From Streptosporangium nondiastaticum (GTDB taxonomy: Bacteria > Actinomycetota > Actinomycetes > Streptomycetales > Streptomycetaceae): a stretch of 64,000 nucleotides of DNA. A program made the position numbers and the translations under genes. Positions 28,100 to 36,435 of this stretch are shown one piece after another. Location of the stretch: NCBI RefSeq assembly GCF_003011965.1, contig NZ_PXWG01000002.1:150119-214118 (forward strand), given 5' to 3'. The notes under the pieces are model-generated. The model was not told the origin of the DNA and ran no database searches. It saw only the letters and a list, made by a program, of their open reading frames with translations. Numbering within the stretch: position 1 is the first letter of the stretch; each line of letters starts with the position of its first letter.

Positions 28100-28739
28100 G
28101 ACTGTCGGTGAGAAGCCGCACGGCCGGGATGTGCTTCTCAGGGCTCGTCGAGCACGAGTCCTGGCTTCCCCTCCACGGGCTGCCCGGCCCCTGGGTCCCC
28201 TGCCACCGGCCTTCGAGTCGTGGTTTTCGGAATCCTGGCTGTCCGTGTTTGCCCCATTGCCCCCCGGCGCCGTCGCAGGGAGTCCGCCGGCACGCTCCGC
28301 CTCGTCTCCCGCCTCCGGTGCCGCCCTCACTCACATCTGCTGGCAGGGTGTAGGTCGTTCCGCCCGGCAGGGTGATGGTTGCGGGGGAGCTGGAACTGGC
28401 TCCGGTGCCACCGCCGCTGATGTTTGCAGGATCGGAACCCTGCCATAGGCCCCTGGACACAGCTTTACTGTTCCGGCCCGGCTTGCCCGCGCCTCCAGTC
28501 CTGCCGTTCGCCCCGGTGCACTGACCTTGGGGTCTGCACCCACCTGATGGGTCTCCCCCGGCGGCAGAGGAGGTTGCTCCGCCGCCGCTCGCGGCGCCGT
28601 CTTCACTTCCCCCGGTTCCACCCCCTCCGCCCCCGACACCGCCGTGGCCTCCCAAGGCTGTCGCGAGAGGAAAGGAACCTTCCGGCTGCACCCAGGCCAC
28701 CGCGCCTCGGCTTCCGTTGGCGCCGCTATCGCCCTTCAC
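28100..28739 (-). pseudogene. Glycine-rich protein remnant (LPGGTTYTLP module)
   Basis: The minus strand from 28739 reads a low-complexity Gly/Ser/Thr sequence with GGHGGVGGGGGGTGGSEDGA and the distinctive segment TITLPGGTTYTLPADVSEGG; after a frameshift, a further Gly/Asn/Asp-rich part follows (PGGNGANTDSQDSE). A closely related module ends the gene at 57808-58527 (VKLPDGTTFTLPASVATGG). The start is unclear and the tail after 28100 is not conserved. The frame opens straight against an MFS-transporter fragment on the other strand. Probable remnant of a secreted Gly-rich protein. Confidence 0.45.
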
Positions 28740-28782
28740 CGCCTCCTCCGCCGCCGGTACCTCCGGCCCCGCCGGCCCACAG

Positions 28783-29056
28783 CCTGCGACTCGCGGCCGG
28801 GTGGCTGCCGCTGATGACCGGCTCCGGGCCCATCGCGGCGACCGCCTTCACCGCGCTGCCGGGCCTGTTTCTCACCGCGCTGATCACCAGCGCCTTCCTG
28901 ACCGTGGACGGTCTTGCCCCGGCCGGCACCACGGTCGAGGCGTACGCCTGGTTGATCGCCTCGATCGGTACCGGCCAGGCCGCCGGGACCGCCCTGGCCG
29001 GCGCGGTCCGCCCCGGCCGACACCGGCGTGTTCCCGGCCACGCCACCCGTCCCTGA
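28783..29056 (+). pseudogene. MFS transporter C-terminal fragment
   Basis: About 85 residues match the last two to three transmembrane helices of a drug-type MFS transporter: LPLMTGSGPIAATAFTALPG, FLTALITSAFLTVDGLAPAG, EAYAWLIASIGTGQAAGTAL. The upstream in-frame sequence is Pro-rich junk, so the first ten helices are lost. The fragment ends at a stop at 29054-29056, 25 bp before the next small gene. Confidence 0.7.
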
Positions 29057-29081
29057 CCTCTCTCACCAAGGAGACCCATAC

Positions 29082-29273
29082 ATGGCTGTCCGAAAGACCT
29101 GGAATATTGACCATCGTTGTGGGCACAGCGTGGATCACGATCTGTCGAACCGCCCGGCGGACAAGCGCGCCGGGTGGTGGATCGGCCAGCGGGATGCCGA
29201 GGCCCTGGATCTGCCCGAACTCCTGGATGCGGCCACTGACGACGACCGCGGCACGGAGAACCCGTTCCGGTAG
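29082..29273 (+). CDS. Small conserved-type protein (HxCGH motif), probably truncated
   Basis: The 63-residue product starts MAVRKTWNIDHRCGHSVDHD and resembles the N-terminus of short zinc-ribbon-like proteins found on Streptomyces mobile elements, where a second Cys pair follows; here that pair is missing and the protein ends DDDRGTENPFR. CAAGGAGACC precedes the ATG. A metal-binding role for the Cys/His motif is inference, and with half the ligands missing it may be non-functional. Confidence 0.5.
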   Translation: MAVRKTWNIDHRCGHSVDHDLSNRPADKRAGWWIGQRDAEALDLPELLDAATDDDRGTENPFR

Positions 29274-29392
29274 ACGTGCAGGCGGTCTTAGAGGACGGTT
29301 TGAGAGTCTTCGGTAGCCGCTGTTCTGGAGTGTGCACTTCAGTGGTCACCCCTACGGTGTTGGCCGGTGCGCCGACTTGCCATAATCGTCCC

Positions 29393-29884
29393 GTGGACTG
29401 GTTCGAGCAGGCCCGGGCGGCGGAACAGGGACGGGACTGGGACGTGGCGATCACGCTGGTGAGCGCCCGCGCCGAGTGCTATTCCAGCGATCCCGAGATG
29501 CACAGCAACCATCTGTGGCACATGGATCTGCTTGTGCGAGCGGAACGGATTTCGGAACTCACGGAACGCGCTCTCACGGATGTCCACGCACGTCGGAGAC
29601 TCAACAGGTCGCTTGGCGAGCGGGGTATGGAGGCGGCACTGCGTAACCGCGCCGAAGACGGTGACCGTGACGCCCTGTACGTCCTTGTTCGGCTGTTGTG
29701 CGAGACGAGTCGGGTGCAAGAGGCCCAGCAAGCAGCCCAAGACATTGCCCCGGAGGACCAGTACGCACGCCAGGAGGACCGTGGGGGCGCGCGTGGCGTC
29801 GGCCGAGCGCACGCGGGGGGTAGCCCTACCTCAAGGACCACCGACGCACAGGGCAACTCCCCGACCCCACCCCGCGTCCCGTAA
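29393..29884 (+). CDS. Hypothetical helical (TPR-like) protein, 163 aa
   Basis: The GTG at 29393 gives VDWFEQARAAEQGRDWDVAI, followed by helix pairs (ECYSSDPEMHSNHLWHMDLL, ISELTERALTDVHARRRLNR, DGDRDALYVLVRLLCETSRV, QEAQQAAQDIAPED) of the kind seen in tetratricopeptide/Sel1 proteins common in Streptomyces. The last 40 residues are Pro/Ser/Thr/Arg-rich and look unstructured, possibly a frameshifted tail. The upstream frame from 29276 has no coding character. Function unknown. Confidence 0.65.
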   Translation: MDWFEQARAAEQGRDWDVAITLVSARAECYSSDPEMHSNHLWHMDLLVRAERISELTERALTDVHARRRLNRSLGERGMEAALRNRAEDGDRDALYVLVRLLCETSRVQEAQQAAQDIAPEDQYARQEDRGGARGVGRAHAGGSPTSRTTDAQGNSPTPPRVP

Positions 29885-30256
29885 CGGATAACGCCACCGG
29901 CACAGCCGACGCGGCCGGAATACGGCGCGGAATGTCGCGCGGAATCATTATCTGAATGTTTCACTCACCCGAGTGAAGCTCGCACCCGGCCCCTGGTCAA
30001 GGTTGACGCCCCGCGCTTCCCTGATACTGACTTCCGGATATGGAGGCTCCCGTTCGGCGAGGAACGTGCCGAATCCGGGGAACACCGTTGCCGCACCGAC
30101 GGCGACGCGATCGCAAGGCGCGCACGCACTTCCTTTTTGCATTCGCCCTTTTCGCATTCACCTTCTTCGCCTGCTTCCCCTTACCGCGCCCCCATGGATC
30201 CGCTCCCGAAACCCGCGTACCACACTCCTCCATTCCCTTCACGAGAGGGCAGAACA
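29885..30256. other. Intergenic region upstream of the protease operon
   Basis: This 372-bp stretch shows no convincing gene. It contains moderately AT-rich parts near 29935-29975 and 30130-30180 and probably carries the promoter of the papain-like protease gene. No confident -35/-10 pair or repeat was found. Confidence 0.4.
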
Positions 30257-30826
30257 ATGAGCAGAAAAAGGTTCGCAACCACCGCGACAGCTCTGGCGCT
30301 CGCCGCGGCGGGGTGGACGGCAGCCGCCGTCGGCACGGCTCACGCCGGTGCCTACGACGACATCAGCATGCAGAAGCAGGAACAGAGCCAGTGGTGCTGG
30401 GACGCCTCGGGCAACACCGTCGCGAGCTGGTGGGGCTACAACTACAGCCAGACCGACTTCTGCAACCTGGCCAACCGGGCCACGGGCGTCAGCTGCAACA
30501 ACCAGCCGGCGACTCCCAACGACGTCGCCGGTGCCTGGCGCCTCATGGGCTTCGCCCACACCGGCACTCTCCAGTACAGCGCGGCCTCGTTCAGCCAGAC
30601 CCGCACCGAGGTCGACGGCCTGCGTCCCTTCCTGGCGCGCATCGGCTGGAAGTCCGGCGGTGGCCACTTCAACGTCATCTACGGCTACGACGAGACCAAC
30701 AACACCATCGCCGTCGCCGATCCCTGGCCCGCCACCCAGACCTACACCTGGTGGAACTACAACGACTACGTGAGCAACAGCTCGTTCAACTGGACCCACA
30801 CCCAAATCGGCGTCTCGGCCACGTGA
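30257..30826 (+). CDS. Secreted papain-like cysteine protease (C39/AvrRpt2-like)
   Basis: MSRKRFATTATALALAAAGW begins a Sec signal peptide cleaved around AHA-GAYDD. The mature domain of about 155 aa has the active-site Cys in QEQSQWCWDASGNTVASWWG, an His motif GGGHFNVIYGYDE and the third catalytic residue in IAVADPW. This is the Cys-His-Asp order of papain-like C39/AvrRpt2 peptidases. It is extracellular, with no pro-domain, so activity may be controlled after secretion. GAGAGGGCAG precedes the ATG at 30257. The next gene, for an anchored secreted protein, follows after 10 bp and is likely its partner or substrate. Confidence 0.85.
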   Translation: MSRKRFATTATALALAAAGWTAAAVGTAHAGAYDDISMQKQEQSQWCWDASGNTVASWWGYNYSQTDFCNLANRATGVSCNNQPATPNDVAGAWRLMGFAHTGTLQYSAASFSQTRTEVDGLRPFLARIGWKSGGGHFNVIYGYDETNNTIAVADPWPATQTYTWWNYNDYVSNSSFNWTHTQIGVSAT

Positions 30827-30836
30827 GGCAGACATC

Positions 30837-31697
30837 ATGTCCATCACCAGAACGTCATCGGCGCCGAATTCACCTCGGCGTACCCAGCGTCGCCCGCTCG
30901 GTCTCGCGCTCACCGCGACGGCACTGCTGTCCGCCCTGACCGCGCTTCCGGCCCACGCCGCCGCGCGGCCCCCCGACATCCCGGATCTCCAGAACGCGGT
31001 GGACACACTCAAATCGACCGGCGTCCACAATGCCGTCTGCCGCTTCCTGAGCGTCCCCGTTCCCCAGAGCGGCCAGCGGACACCGCATCCCATTCCCTCC
31101 ACGGCCGATCCGTGTCAAGGCCAACCGTCCTTCACCGTGGGGCAGACCCCGCTGGCCGTGTTCGAGATCACCTCGGACTTCGTGTCCGGCAAGGCCCTGC
31201 CCACGACCGCCACGGCCCTCCAGCTCTCCTACGTGGCCGCCCCGGTCAACGTCGGCGAGGCGCGCAGCGCCACGGTCCTGCTCGGCGCCACCCAGGGCGG
31301 CGGCTGGCACCTGGCCGCCGTACGCGAGAGCGACGGCGACGCCGGCTACGCGGGCAAGGGCACGGCTACCAGCCCGGTGTTCTCCGAGCCGCAGCTCCAC
31401 GCTTGGTACCAGCTGGCACTCGACCAGGTCACACCGCTCAACGACGCGGCCAAGAGCGGTCTCGGCGGCAAGTCGTCGGTGTCCCTCGCGGATTACCAGA
31501 ACCTTGTGAAGGGCCGGTACGCCGACAAGATGGCGGGTTCCGACTACGCCACCAAAGGCTTCTCCAGCGGCTACCAGCCCGCCGCCCGCCCGTCGTCCTC
31601 GTCCCCGACCCCGGCGATCCTCGGCGGCTCCAGCGCCGCGGTCGCGCTCGCCGGGGCCCTCCTCGCCCTCCGCCGCCGCAGGCGAGGGGCATCCTGA
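30837..31697 (+). CDS. Secreted, C-terminally membrane-anchored protein of unknown function
   Basis: Of 286 residues, about 1-42 are a long Sec signal (LALTATALLSALTALPAHAA). The ectodomain has a central beta-rich part (TPLAVFEITSDFVSGKAL, LQLSYVAAPVNVGEARSATV, LLGATQGGGWHLAAVRES), and the C-terminus has a Pro/Ser linker, one membrane helix and RRRRR, an anchor like that of sortase-type proteins but without a clear LPxTG. It lies 10 bp after the secreted protease gene and is probably co-transcribed. Possible role as a surface docking partner or propeptide-like inhibitor is inference. Confidence 0.7.
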   Translation: MSITRTSSAPNSPRRTQRRPLGLALTATALLSALTALPAHAAARPPDIPDLQNAVDTLKSTGVHNAVCRFLSVPVPQSGQRTPHPIPSTADPCQGQPSFTVGQTPLAVFEITSDFVSGKALPTTATALQLSYVAAPVNVGEARSATVLLGATQGGGWHLAAVRESDGDAGYAGKGTATSPVFSEPQLHAWYQLALDQVTPLNDAAKSGLGGKSSVSLADYQNLVKGRYADKMAGSDYATKGFSSGYQPAARPSSSSPTPAILGGSSAAVALAGALLALRRRRRGAS

Positions 31698-31812
31698 AAC
31701 CGGTCCGGGCCGTCGCCGCCCCGCCAGGGCGGCGGCGGCCCGGAGCGTCCCGGCGCTCCTCCCGACCGGACCCGGTGGACGGAGCATGGGCTGCGGTCTC
31801 CCGCCGGGACGC

Positions 31813-32280
31813 TCAGTCCCGCCACGTCCGGTGACGGCGATCCCACTCCTCCGCGCTCACGGAGTTCAGGTTGCAGTCCCGCCACGCGCCGTTGATGAAC
31901 TGGTGCCTGCGCGCCACACAGTCGGTCGTGAACCCCAGCCTCGCGAGGGATCCTTCCTCAAGGGACGTGATCCTCGCCGTGTTGTCCAAGAGGATCCACC
32001 CGCTGCCACGTTCCAGGCCGAGGCTCCGGAAGGCGAAGTCCAGGAGCACGTGGTGGGCATCGGTGCTGTAGCCGCGGCCCCACTCGTCCGCCGCGATGGC
32101 ACAGCCGATGTCCTCGCCCCGGGTGCCGGAGCGCACGAGACGGACGAAGCCGATCGCACGGTCGTCGTCGCGTTCGGCCACCGCCAGATAGAACTCGGTC
32201 CGGGGGGAGACCTGGGCACCCTTGATCGCGTCATGGAAGGTCACCGTCATCGTGCTGGCGGTGGCCGGGATCGTGTCCAC
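31813..32280 (-). CDS. GNAT-family N-acetyltransferase (possibly 5'-truncated)
   Basis: The 155-residue product carries a GNAT core: DDDRAIGFVRLVRSG, then IGCAIAADEWGRGYSTDAHH (acetyl-CoA pyrophosphate loop with RGY variant), LLDFAFRSLGLERG and RLGFTTDCVARRHQFINGAW (RimJ-like end). The usual first strand and helix of about 40 residues appear missing, so the protein may be truncated at the N-terminus. The start could be 32280 or 32250. It is convergent with the protease operon. Confidence 0.7.
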   Translation of the reverse strand: MDTIPATASTMTVTFHDAIKGAQVSPRTEFYLAVAERDDDRAIGFVRLVRSGTRGEDIGCAIAADEWGRGYSTDAHHVLLDFAFRSLGLERGSGWILLDNTARITSLEEGSLARLGFTTDCVARRHQFINGAWRDCNLNSVSAEEWDRRHRTWRD

Positions 32281-33222
32281 GCCGTTGGTCTGGCTGCTCG
32301 ACAGCCCTGACGGCGGGCAGTTGACGGCGGCGACCGTCCAGGGGCCGTGAGGACCGTCCAGGGGCCGTGAGCATCGCCGCCCTGGTCCGGGCGCTGTTCC
32401 AGCGCCCGGAGAACCGCACAGAGGACACGGCGGTCGCGACCGGCGAGGCGCGGGCGGAGGACGGCGGCGCGGCCAACGCGGGCGTCAAGCGTCCCGGAGG
32501 CCACGGCAGCGGGACCGCGCGGGCGGAACGGACCTGCTCCCGAACTCCTGGGAGATGAAGCCGGGCCCCACCTGTTTGTCACTGCCGGTGGCGGAGGCCC
32601 AGTAGGTCTCGCCCTTGCCGCCCCACTGGTCACCCACCGCCCGGTGGCAGTAGAAGTTCTCCAGCTCCAGTTTCACCCCGAACGACGCCGCCGCCGGCGC
32701 GACAGCCCCCGCCTGCCGCTCGTCGGCCCCGGCTCCCGCGAAGGTGGCCGACGCGGGCCGGGAACGCTCGAACACAGTGGCGCCGAAGCCGTACTCGCGC
32801 AGGCCCTTCACGAAGAGGTTTCCGTCGTGACCCGGGGCACCACGGCGACCTGGTCGCCCAGTGCCTGCACCGCCTCGCGGTACACCCCACCCCAGTTCTT
32901 GATCTCCTACTCGGGCAGGACCGCCCCCAGGGCATCCAGCGGCGGCTGCGGCACGTACACCGTCTCCATGTCCTACAGCCAGAAGGGGCCCTACTGGGCG
33001 GGCGACGGTTCCGACGTCCACGTCCAGCGCAACTACCAGATCAACGTCCCTTGCGCCTGACGCGGAGATGGCCTTGTTGAGGAACCGAAGCTGGTCTCAC
33101 CTGGCGGTGTCTGTACGGCCTGAGGTGAGGCGGCCAGTCTCACTGCATCGTGCCTGTGTGGCTGGTTTGGCTCTGAGGTCTGTGTTCGCTGAATCGCCCA
33201 CCAGCCCGGCACCATACCGACA
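32281..33222. other. Degenerate region with unidentified coding fragments
   Basis: No whole gene is supported. On the minus strand about 32505-32830 reads KGLREYGFGATVFERSRPAS and LENFYCHRAVGDQWGGKGET, followed by YWASATGSDKQVGPGFI, which looks like the broken 3' half of a real gene. On the plus strand 32900-33060 reads CGTYTVSMSYSQKGPYWAGD and ends INVPCA, like the end of a secreted protein. The remainder is low-quality sequence with no recognisable motif. Confidence 0.45.
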
Positions 33223-33864
33223 TCACGGTGTTACGACCTGCGGACGCGCGAAGACCGAGTTGTCGATGACAACGTCCATCATCGGCAACGGGTCGACTTC
33301 CTGAAGATAGATACGCTCGGCGACCAGATACCTGTTGCGGTGGATCGACTCCGCTTCAGTTCCGGCCCAGTCCTGGTCACGCTCGGCGCCCCGCTGAACG
33401 GACAGTTCCGCATCCACCTGCAACCAGACGCGGAAGTCCCAGTACTCATTGATCTCGGGGCGGAAGGCGAAGACACCATCCACGATCAGCACCGCGTCCA
33501 CCCCAAGTGGCGTCACTTCGGATGAGTGATCTCGTTGGGTCAGCGGGTCGATGCTGCACAGCGCACAGGCTGTCGCTCCCGATGACCGGCAGGGATCCAG
33601 CAATAGACGCTTGGCCACCTCATAGTCATACGCGTTGCGGTAGTACCCCTCACCAGACTCCCGGTCGTAGAGATGCCGGTCCCTCCACGGCTTCTTGAAG
33701 TCGTCAAGAGTCGACCGGAGCACCGGCCGTCCCGCAGCACTGATCCACTCGGCCAGTTCATGTCCGAAGCTCGTCTTCCCAGCAGCGGTGAAGCCGTCGA
33801 TCCCCACGAGCAGGCGACCCTGACCGAGAGCCAGGATGCGCTTGGCGATCTCTTCAACCAGCAT
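33223..33864 (-). CDS. Uridine kinase / P-loop nucleoside kinase-like
   Basis: The 213-residue product has a Walker A motif in LLVGIDGFTAAGKTSFGHEL (about 19-33), a substrate loop STLDDFKKPWRDRHLYDRES as in uridine kinases, then LIVDGVFAFRPEINEYWDFR and an arginine-rich lid ERDQDWAGTEAESIHRNRYL. It is cytoplasmic; the reaction is likely ATP-dependent phosphorylation of a nucleoside or similar small molecule. ATG at 33864 is preceded by GCGGAG; an upstream in-frame start at 33948 would add a non-conserved 28 residues. It stands alone. Confidence 0.8.
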   Translation of the reverse strand: MLVEEIAKRILALGQGRLLVGIDGFTAAGKTSFGHELAEWISAAGRPVLRSTLDDFKKPWRDRHLYDRESGEGYYRNAYDYEVAKRLLLDPCRSSGATACALCSIDPLTQRDHSSEVTPLGVDAVLIVDGVFAFRPEINEYWDFRVWLQVDAELSVQRGAERDQDWAGTEAESIHRNRYLVAERIYLQEVDPLPMMDVVIDNSVFARPQVVTP

Positions 33865-33948
33865 GCTCCGCTCGCCGGAGGCCGCCGGAGGAGAGGGCTG
33901 CCGCCAGGACGAAGCCGAATGATGCACGTCCGCCTGTGGTGATCTCAT

Positions 33949-34467
33949 GGAGGTGAACCTATCGGCTGCTTCAACGGCCAGGAAGATCGCCCATCAGCAC
34001 TCAGAGGTCGTTCCTTCGCTCAGCGCCCTGCTTGTTCTTCCCGGTGTCGGGGCGCCGGCCCAGCTGACGCGGCACCAGCGGTAGCCGGCTCCCCGGTCCT
34101 GCGCGCCCCCGCTGACGGTATCCTCTCCGGAGTCTTGCTCGGAGGCGCGGTCGCCGGCCTGGCCAACGTCCTCGCCGTCCTCTAGCCGCGGGGCACGCTG
34201 ACGGTCACGCCGGCCCGCAGCCCGCAGCCCGGACACACCACGCGCGAACGACGAACTGGGGCCGCAGCCAGTAGCAGCGCCCTGGAAAGCGTCACGCCGA
34301 GCTACTCCGACCAAGATCAAGTGCTTAGCGCCAACGGCCGTACCTATGAGCAAAGCGCCGCTTGGTGAGCTGGCGTGCACCTCAGCCTGCTCGGCTGTCT
34401 CGCAGCGGGGGCGCCGCTCTTCACCTCGGGAGGCAGGCTCCCCACCCCGGGGGGCAGGATCCAGAAC
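33949..34467. other. Intergenic region without supported gene
   Basis: About 520 bp without a convincing gene. A short plus-strand frame near 34100-34185 encodes a hydrophobic ending (GVLLGGAVAGLANVLAVL) that could be the tail of a lost membrane protein. Nothing else is recognised. Confidence 0.35.
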
Positions 34468-34700
34468 ATGGACACGAGCGACCTGGAAGAGTGGCGCCAG
34501 GAGCTGCGTACGCGGCTGGAGCGGCTGGAGCACCTAGTGCAGCAGCATCCCGACGCTACAGCGGTCAGGGGGGTGCAGGCTCAGATCGCTGCGGTCCGCG
34601 CCGCTGCCGCGACCGCAACAGATTCTTGGCGGATCGCCGAGATGGACGACACCGAGGCCACCGTGATCGGCAGGGCTCTGCACCTGGCCTACGGGGGAGC
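34468..34700 (+). pseudogene. Hypothetical coiled-coil protein, 5' part only
   Basis: The frame from the ATG at 34468 reads MDTSDLEEWRQELRTRLERL and VRGVQAQIAAVRAAAATATD, with good coding character. After about 34700 the same frame stays open but loses it, and a real-looking minus-strand gene overlaps. It is probably a truncated gene joined to the start of another in opposite orientation. Function unknown. Confidence 0.35.
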
Positions 34701-35034
34701 CCGTATCGCGCCCGCAGTCGAAGGCACCGCGTTGCGCCACTTCCGGCAACCGCTCTACCGTCCGGGGGACACGGTTTACACCCCGCGCGGCGCAGTGGTT
34801 CCCGACGACGGCTGCGGCATGGCCGATGTGCTGGACGTCTGTGCTGTGGTGCCACTTGGCGAGGGCCTGGCTCGTCACGGCGACGGTGTTGGTGCCGACG
34901 TAGTCGCCCTTCATCCATGCGGTGCACGCTTCGATGATGGCGACGATGCCGGCGAACAGTCCCAGGATGGCGAGCCCGACCAGGGCGAGCAGTGCGCCGC
35001 CTTCGCCGAGTTCTTTGATGATCTCAGCCCACAT
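34534..35034 (-). CDS. Single-helix membrane protein, C-terminus uncertain
   Basis: From the ATG at 35034 the minus strand reads MWAEIIKELGEGGALLALVG, a transmembrane helix (VGLAILGLFAGIVAIIEACT) and AWMKGDYVGTNTVAVTSQAL. These first 70 residues look coding; beyond about 34820 the frame turns Arg/Gly-rich and overlaps a plus-strand coding segment, so the 3' end has probably been lost by a rearrangement. No family is recognised. Confidence 0.4.
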   Translation of the reverse strand: MWAEIIKELGEGGALLALVGLAILGLFAGIVAIIEACTAWMKGDYVGTNTVAVTSQALAKWHHSTDVQHIGHAAAVVGNHCAARGVNRVPRTVERLPEVAQRGAFDCGRDTGSPVGQVQSPADHGGLGVVHLGDPPRICCGRGSGADRSDLSLHPPDRCSVGMLLH

Positions 35035-35153
35035 GTCGTAGTCGCCGAGCTGCTCTGGGAGTGGCTGACCGGTCACGCGGGCTGAGTTCTTGTCCCCGGG
35101 GGATACGGCGCCGCCCTGCTCCGCCGGGAGGCACAGGGGCGTGCCACCGCCCA

Positions 35154-35534
35154 TCATGCGTCGAAGCGGCGGCGCGCTTCCTCGATCTGACCGATGTACC
35201 GATGGGTCCAGTCGCACAGGCCGTCGATCGTCACGCGCAAGGCCCGGCCCGGCTCGGTGAGGTTGTACTCGACGCGCGGCGGCACAGTGGGGTGCACGGT
35301 CCGCACGACCAGGCCGTAGCGCTCCAGCATGCGCAGGTTCTGGGTGAGCATCTTGTGGCTGATGCCCTGGATCTCGTCACGCAAAGCGCTGAAGCGCAGC
35401 GTGCGGTCACCGAGACACTCGATGATCAGGAGCGCCCACTTGTTGGCGACGTCCGAGAAGATCTCCCGCCCCAGGGAGTCCGCTCGCGTCAGGTCCGCGT
35501 CTTCGGGCGAGCCCTTGAACTGCTTGGTCACCAT
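35154..35534 (-). CDS. HxlR-family transcriptional regulator
   Basis: The 126-residue product has the MarR-like winged helix of the HxlR family: IFSDVANKWALLIIECLGDR, TLRFSALRDEIQGISHKMLT, QNLRMLERYGLVVRTVHPTV and VEYNLTEPGRALRVTID. There is no N-terminal Cys as in redox-sensing HypR or YodB. It is divergent from the RidA gene across 149 bp and most likely controls it and itself. Two near-identical direct repeats lie in that gap. Confidence 0.9.
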   Translation of the reverse strand: MVTKQFKGSPEDADLTRADSLGREIFSDVANKWALLIIECLGDRTLRFSALRDEIQGISHKMLTQNLRMLERYGLVVRTVHPTVPPRVEYNLTEPGRALRVTIDGLCDWTHRYIGQIEEARRRFDA

Positions 35535-35554
35535 CAGGTTCCCCAGTCACCAAA

Positions 35555-35649
35555 AAGTGCGTTCTTCCAGGTCAACGGCAACTCTCCTACGGTTTCCGAG
35601 TAACCACAAGTGACCAGCGGCTCGTGGGACGACGTAAGTGCGTTGTTCC
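35555..35649. promoter_or_regulatory. Direct repeats in the hxlR-ridA intergenic region
   Basis: AAGTGCGTTCTTCC at 35555-35568 and AAGTGCGTTGTTCC at 35636-35649 agree at 13 of 14 positions and are 81 bp apart, one near each divergent start. They are likely binding sites for the HxlR protein, allowing it to act on both promoters. An additional GTAACCACAAGTGACC element lies between them. Confidence 0.55.
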
Positions 35650-35683
35650 CACGCGCTCCCGGGAGAAGGCGCAGGCAGCAAAC

Positions 35684-36091
35684 ATGGCCGTCACCCTGAT
35701 CAACCCCAGCGGATTGCCGGAGATCGATGTCTACCGGCAGGTGTCGATCGCCACCGGCTCGAAGCTGGTCTTCATCGCCGGCCAGGTCGCCTGGGACGCC
35801 GACGGAGTCACCGTCGGCGCAGGCGACCTCACCGCCCAGGTCGAACAGTGCTACCTCAACATCGCCACTGCCCTGGCCGAGGTCGGCGGCTCCTTCGACG
35901 ACGTGGCGAAACTGACCGCCTACGTAGTCGACTGGACCCCTGACAAGATGCCCCTGCTCCTGGAGGGGATCGCTCGGGCGGCCGCGAAGCAGGGAAACAC
36001 ACCGGTCCCACCAGCCACTCTGCTCGGTGTCGCGGCCCTGGACGTACCCGACCACCTGGTCGAGATCGAAGCCACCGCGGTCATCGACTGA
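35684..36091 (+). CDS. RidA-family (YjgF/YER057c) protein
   Basis: RidA proteins hydrolyse reactive enamine/imine intermediates. The 135-residue product has LVFIAGQVAWDADG, ALAEVGGSFDDVAKLTAYVV and PATLLGVAALDVPDHLVEIE. In canonical RidA an Arg in the xRxx motif near residue 105 binds the substrate carboxylate; here that position seems to be PPATLLG rather than RPART, so it may belong to a subfamily without deaminase activity. ATG at 35684 follows GGGAGAAGG. It is divergent from an HxlR regulator. Confidence 0.87.
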   Translation: MAVTLINPSGLPEIDVYRQVSIATGSKLVFIAGQVAWDADGVTVGAGDLTAQVEQCYLNIATALAEVGGSFDDVAKLTAYVVDWTPDKMPLLLEGIARAAAKQGNTPVPPATLLGVAALDVPDHLVEIEATAVID

Positions 36092-36382
36092 CGTCATGCG
36101 AGGGACTTGAGCGGCGCGGGTGCGTTCGTGCGCCGGGTGGCGCATCCGCACACCGCCCGGGCGCGGTAGTGGAGTGCGCGGCCCGCCCGAAGACTGGGCA
36201 GGGCTGCCGGCCGGCCGATCTGTGAGCCGCGCCGGCTGAGGGGCGTGACCTGATCAGCCCGTCCCTCCCGCTGGATGGTTCGCCCCGGCACGGCTGTGGG
36301 ATCCGGATCCCGAGCTGGCGGGCGGGGTGAACGCCTGGTGAACCCGCTGGCGTTCGTGGGCTTCTCACGGGCCTCCATGTTG

Positions 36383-36422
36383 TCGCCCAGTCGCCCAGTC
36401 GCCCAGTCGCCCAGTCGCCCAA
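36383..36422. repeat. Five copies of an 8-bp tandem repeat (TCGCCCAG)
   Basis: The unit TCGCCCAG repeats at 36383, 36391, 36399 and 36407, and a fifth imperfect unit (TCGCCCAA) at 36415. It lies directly upstream of the KS fragment in sequence with no gene. It looks like slippage-generated DNA and may mark the breakpoint. Confidence 0.8.
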
Positions 36423-36435
36423 AGGACGGTGCGCG

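Noticed and set aside
36383..36422. Possible CRISPR-like array
   Set aside because: The repeat is only 8 bp without spacers; it is a simple tandem repeat.
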